In this document: positions 24,661 through 25,383 of the stretch, piece by piece
How the letters are laid out: every line of letters begins with the position of its first letter
Numbering within the stretch: position 1 is the first letter of the stretch
Assembly (NCBI GenBank): GCA_014825775.1
Contig: MVAQ01000275.1
Coordinates: forward strand, 1 to 25,383
Reading direction: 5' to 3'
From: Krasilnikovozyma curviuscula
Taxonomy: Eukaryota; Basidiomycota; Tremellomycetes; Cystofilobasidiales; Mrakiaceae
DNA length: 25,383 nt
The notes under the pieces: model-generated
The model's database searches: none
Told to the model about the DNA's origin: nothing
What the model saw: the letters and a program-made list of their open reading frames with translations, nothing else
Program-made: the position numbers and the translations under genes

Positions 24661-25383
24661 TGTTTCTAAAGAGGAGGAAATGGGGAGTGGGTCTGAGAAA
24701 GAAGGAAGATCGGTAAGTGTGTTAGACTTAGGATAGGGTAGTTGCTACTCGTCCCGCCCCTGCCCCAAGAACAGCTCTCAAATCACTTCTGCTACTCAAT
24801 AGACAAGTATAAGGATATCATGTACAGCTGAAGCAGAAATCAGTGCCACGTCGAGGGTTTTCGGACTGTTCCACCACCAAGTTCGTGTCCATCCCCACGT
24901 CCAGCCCTCAACCTCTCCCCAAACCCCTTCCAGATGTTCAACACAGAGTACAAGAAGAGTAAACTCACAGATTTTGTAGACTGGAAGGTGGACCTCACCA
25001 AGGCAAAGCGCCTTCCCAATAAAACGTAGCACGAAACCAATTCGGGGGTGCAAAGGCTACGGCGTACCAAAGCCGGGAGATCTGGTTAGAGTAAAGAGTA
25101 TTTGACGAAGTAATATTTGTAACAGCTCATGTTACCTTATAAACTCAAGTTTGTGAGCGTTCAAGTCGTCCCTCTACACCACCTGTCTGCAAGTTGAGCC
25201 GGTCGTCATACTGTGGCGGCGTGCGTGTCATGTTTCAGCTTTCTGAATACGAAGAGTTCCTTTGATTGATCGTGATCGGGAACATCAATTCTGGTCCTTT
25301 GAAAGAGGTTATGGGGCTTGCGTGTCCATAGCTGCTCCACTTTCTTGATATCACAGCAAAAAAAAAAAAAAAAAAAACAAAAA
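24661..25383. other. Right-end region without a certain gene
   Basis: About 720 bp from the NTF2-like start codon to the window end. On the plus strand a possible small terminal exon (ATG at 24932, stop at 25027-25029, 31 codons) follows a textbook acceptor; see findings. On the minus strand an 85-codon frame covers the same bases but looks like its shadow. From 25030 on I see nothing coding; the sequence ends in an A-run. Confidence 0.4.
25358..25383. repeat. A homopolymer at right window edge
   Basis: Twenty A at 25358-25377, one C, then five A to the end. It mirrors the 29-A run at the left end and probably marks a contig end at a homopolymer rather than a poly(A) tail, because no transcript on the plus strand is seen to finish here. 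Confidence 0.85.

Noticed and set aside
24796..25053. 85-codon minus-strand frame, Trp-rich
   Set aside because: Composition (WTWGWTRTWWW) is the antisense of a pyrimidine-rich, intron-like stretch; no homology feel.

Overview
The window is intron-rich fungal nuclear DNA. Genes are broken by many short GT-AG introns (mostly 58-110 nt). The gene families point to a basidiomycete yeast, most likely Tremellomycetes (Cryptococcus/Kwoniella-like); that placement is inferred from gene architecture and protein style, not from a marker gene. I found no rRNA, convincing tRNA, CRISPR array, transposase or viral gene. Both ends of the window are A-runs (29 A at positions 3-31, 20 A at 25358-25377), which suggests the window is a contig whose assembly stopped at homopolymers.

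Layout: (1) 1-723, minus: part of a CNH (citron homology) domain, as in fungal Rom2-type Rho1 exchange factors, cut by the left edge and without a recognisable N-terminal part. (2) 724-2737: about 2 kb without a supportable gene. (3) 2838-6970, plus: nine-exon gene for a 1190-aa MYST histone acetyltransferase with a double PHD finger. (4) 7427-11826, minus, convergent with it: seven-exon gene for the 1320-aa ribosome-biogenesis protein Rrp12. (5) 12593-15803, minus: 22-exon gene for a 554-aa sugar transporter whose first transmembrane region is encoded by a run of microexons of 24, 16, 15, 14, 8 and 24 nt. (6) 16757-20553, minus: an about 993-aa Zn2Cys6 transcription factor with a fungal middle homology region and a Gln-rich C-terminus. 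(7) 21664-23757, plus, divergent from it: an unrecognised, mostly disordered, acidic/Ser-rich protein with two SUMO-interaction-like motifs. (8) 24108-24660, minus: three-exon gene for a 139-aa NTF2/SnoaL-like protein. (9) 24661-25383: no certain gene, one weak small two-exon candidate.

Exon models were built by hand. For genes 3, 4, 5 and 8 every junction has GT and AG, the phases add up, and the spliced length is an exact multiple of three. The models for genes 6 (first exon) and 7 (last two junctions) are less certain. The genes do not form a pathway: chromatin acetylation, 40S/60S ribosome maturation, sugar uptake and transcription control look like an ordinary housekeeping neighbourhood. 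Adjacency of the sugar transporter and the Zn2Cys6 factor (both minus strand, 0.95 kb apart) permits, but does not show, a regulatory link. No new defence or mobile system was seen; the most unusual structure is the microexon cascade.
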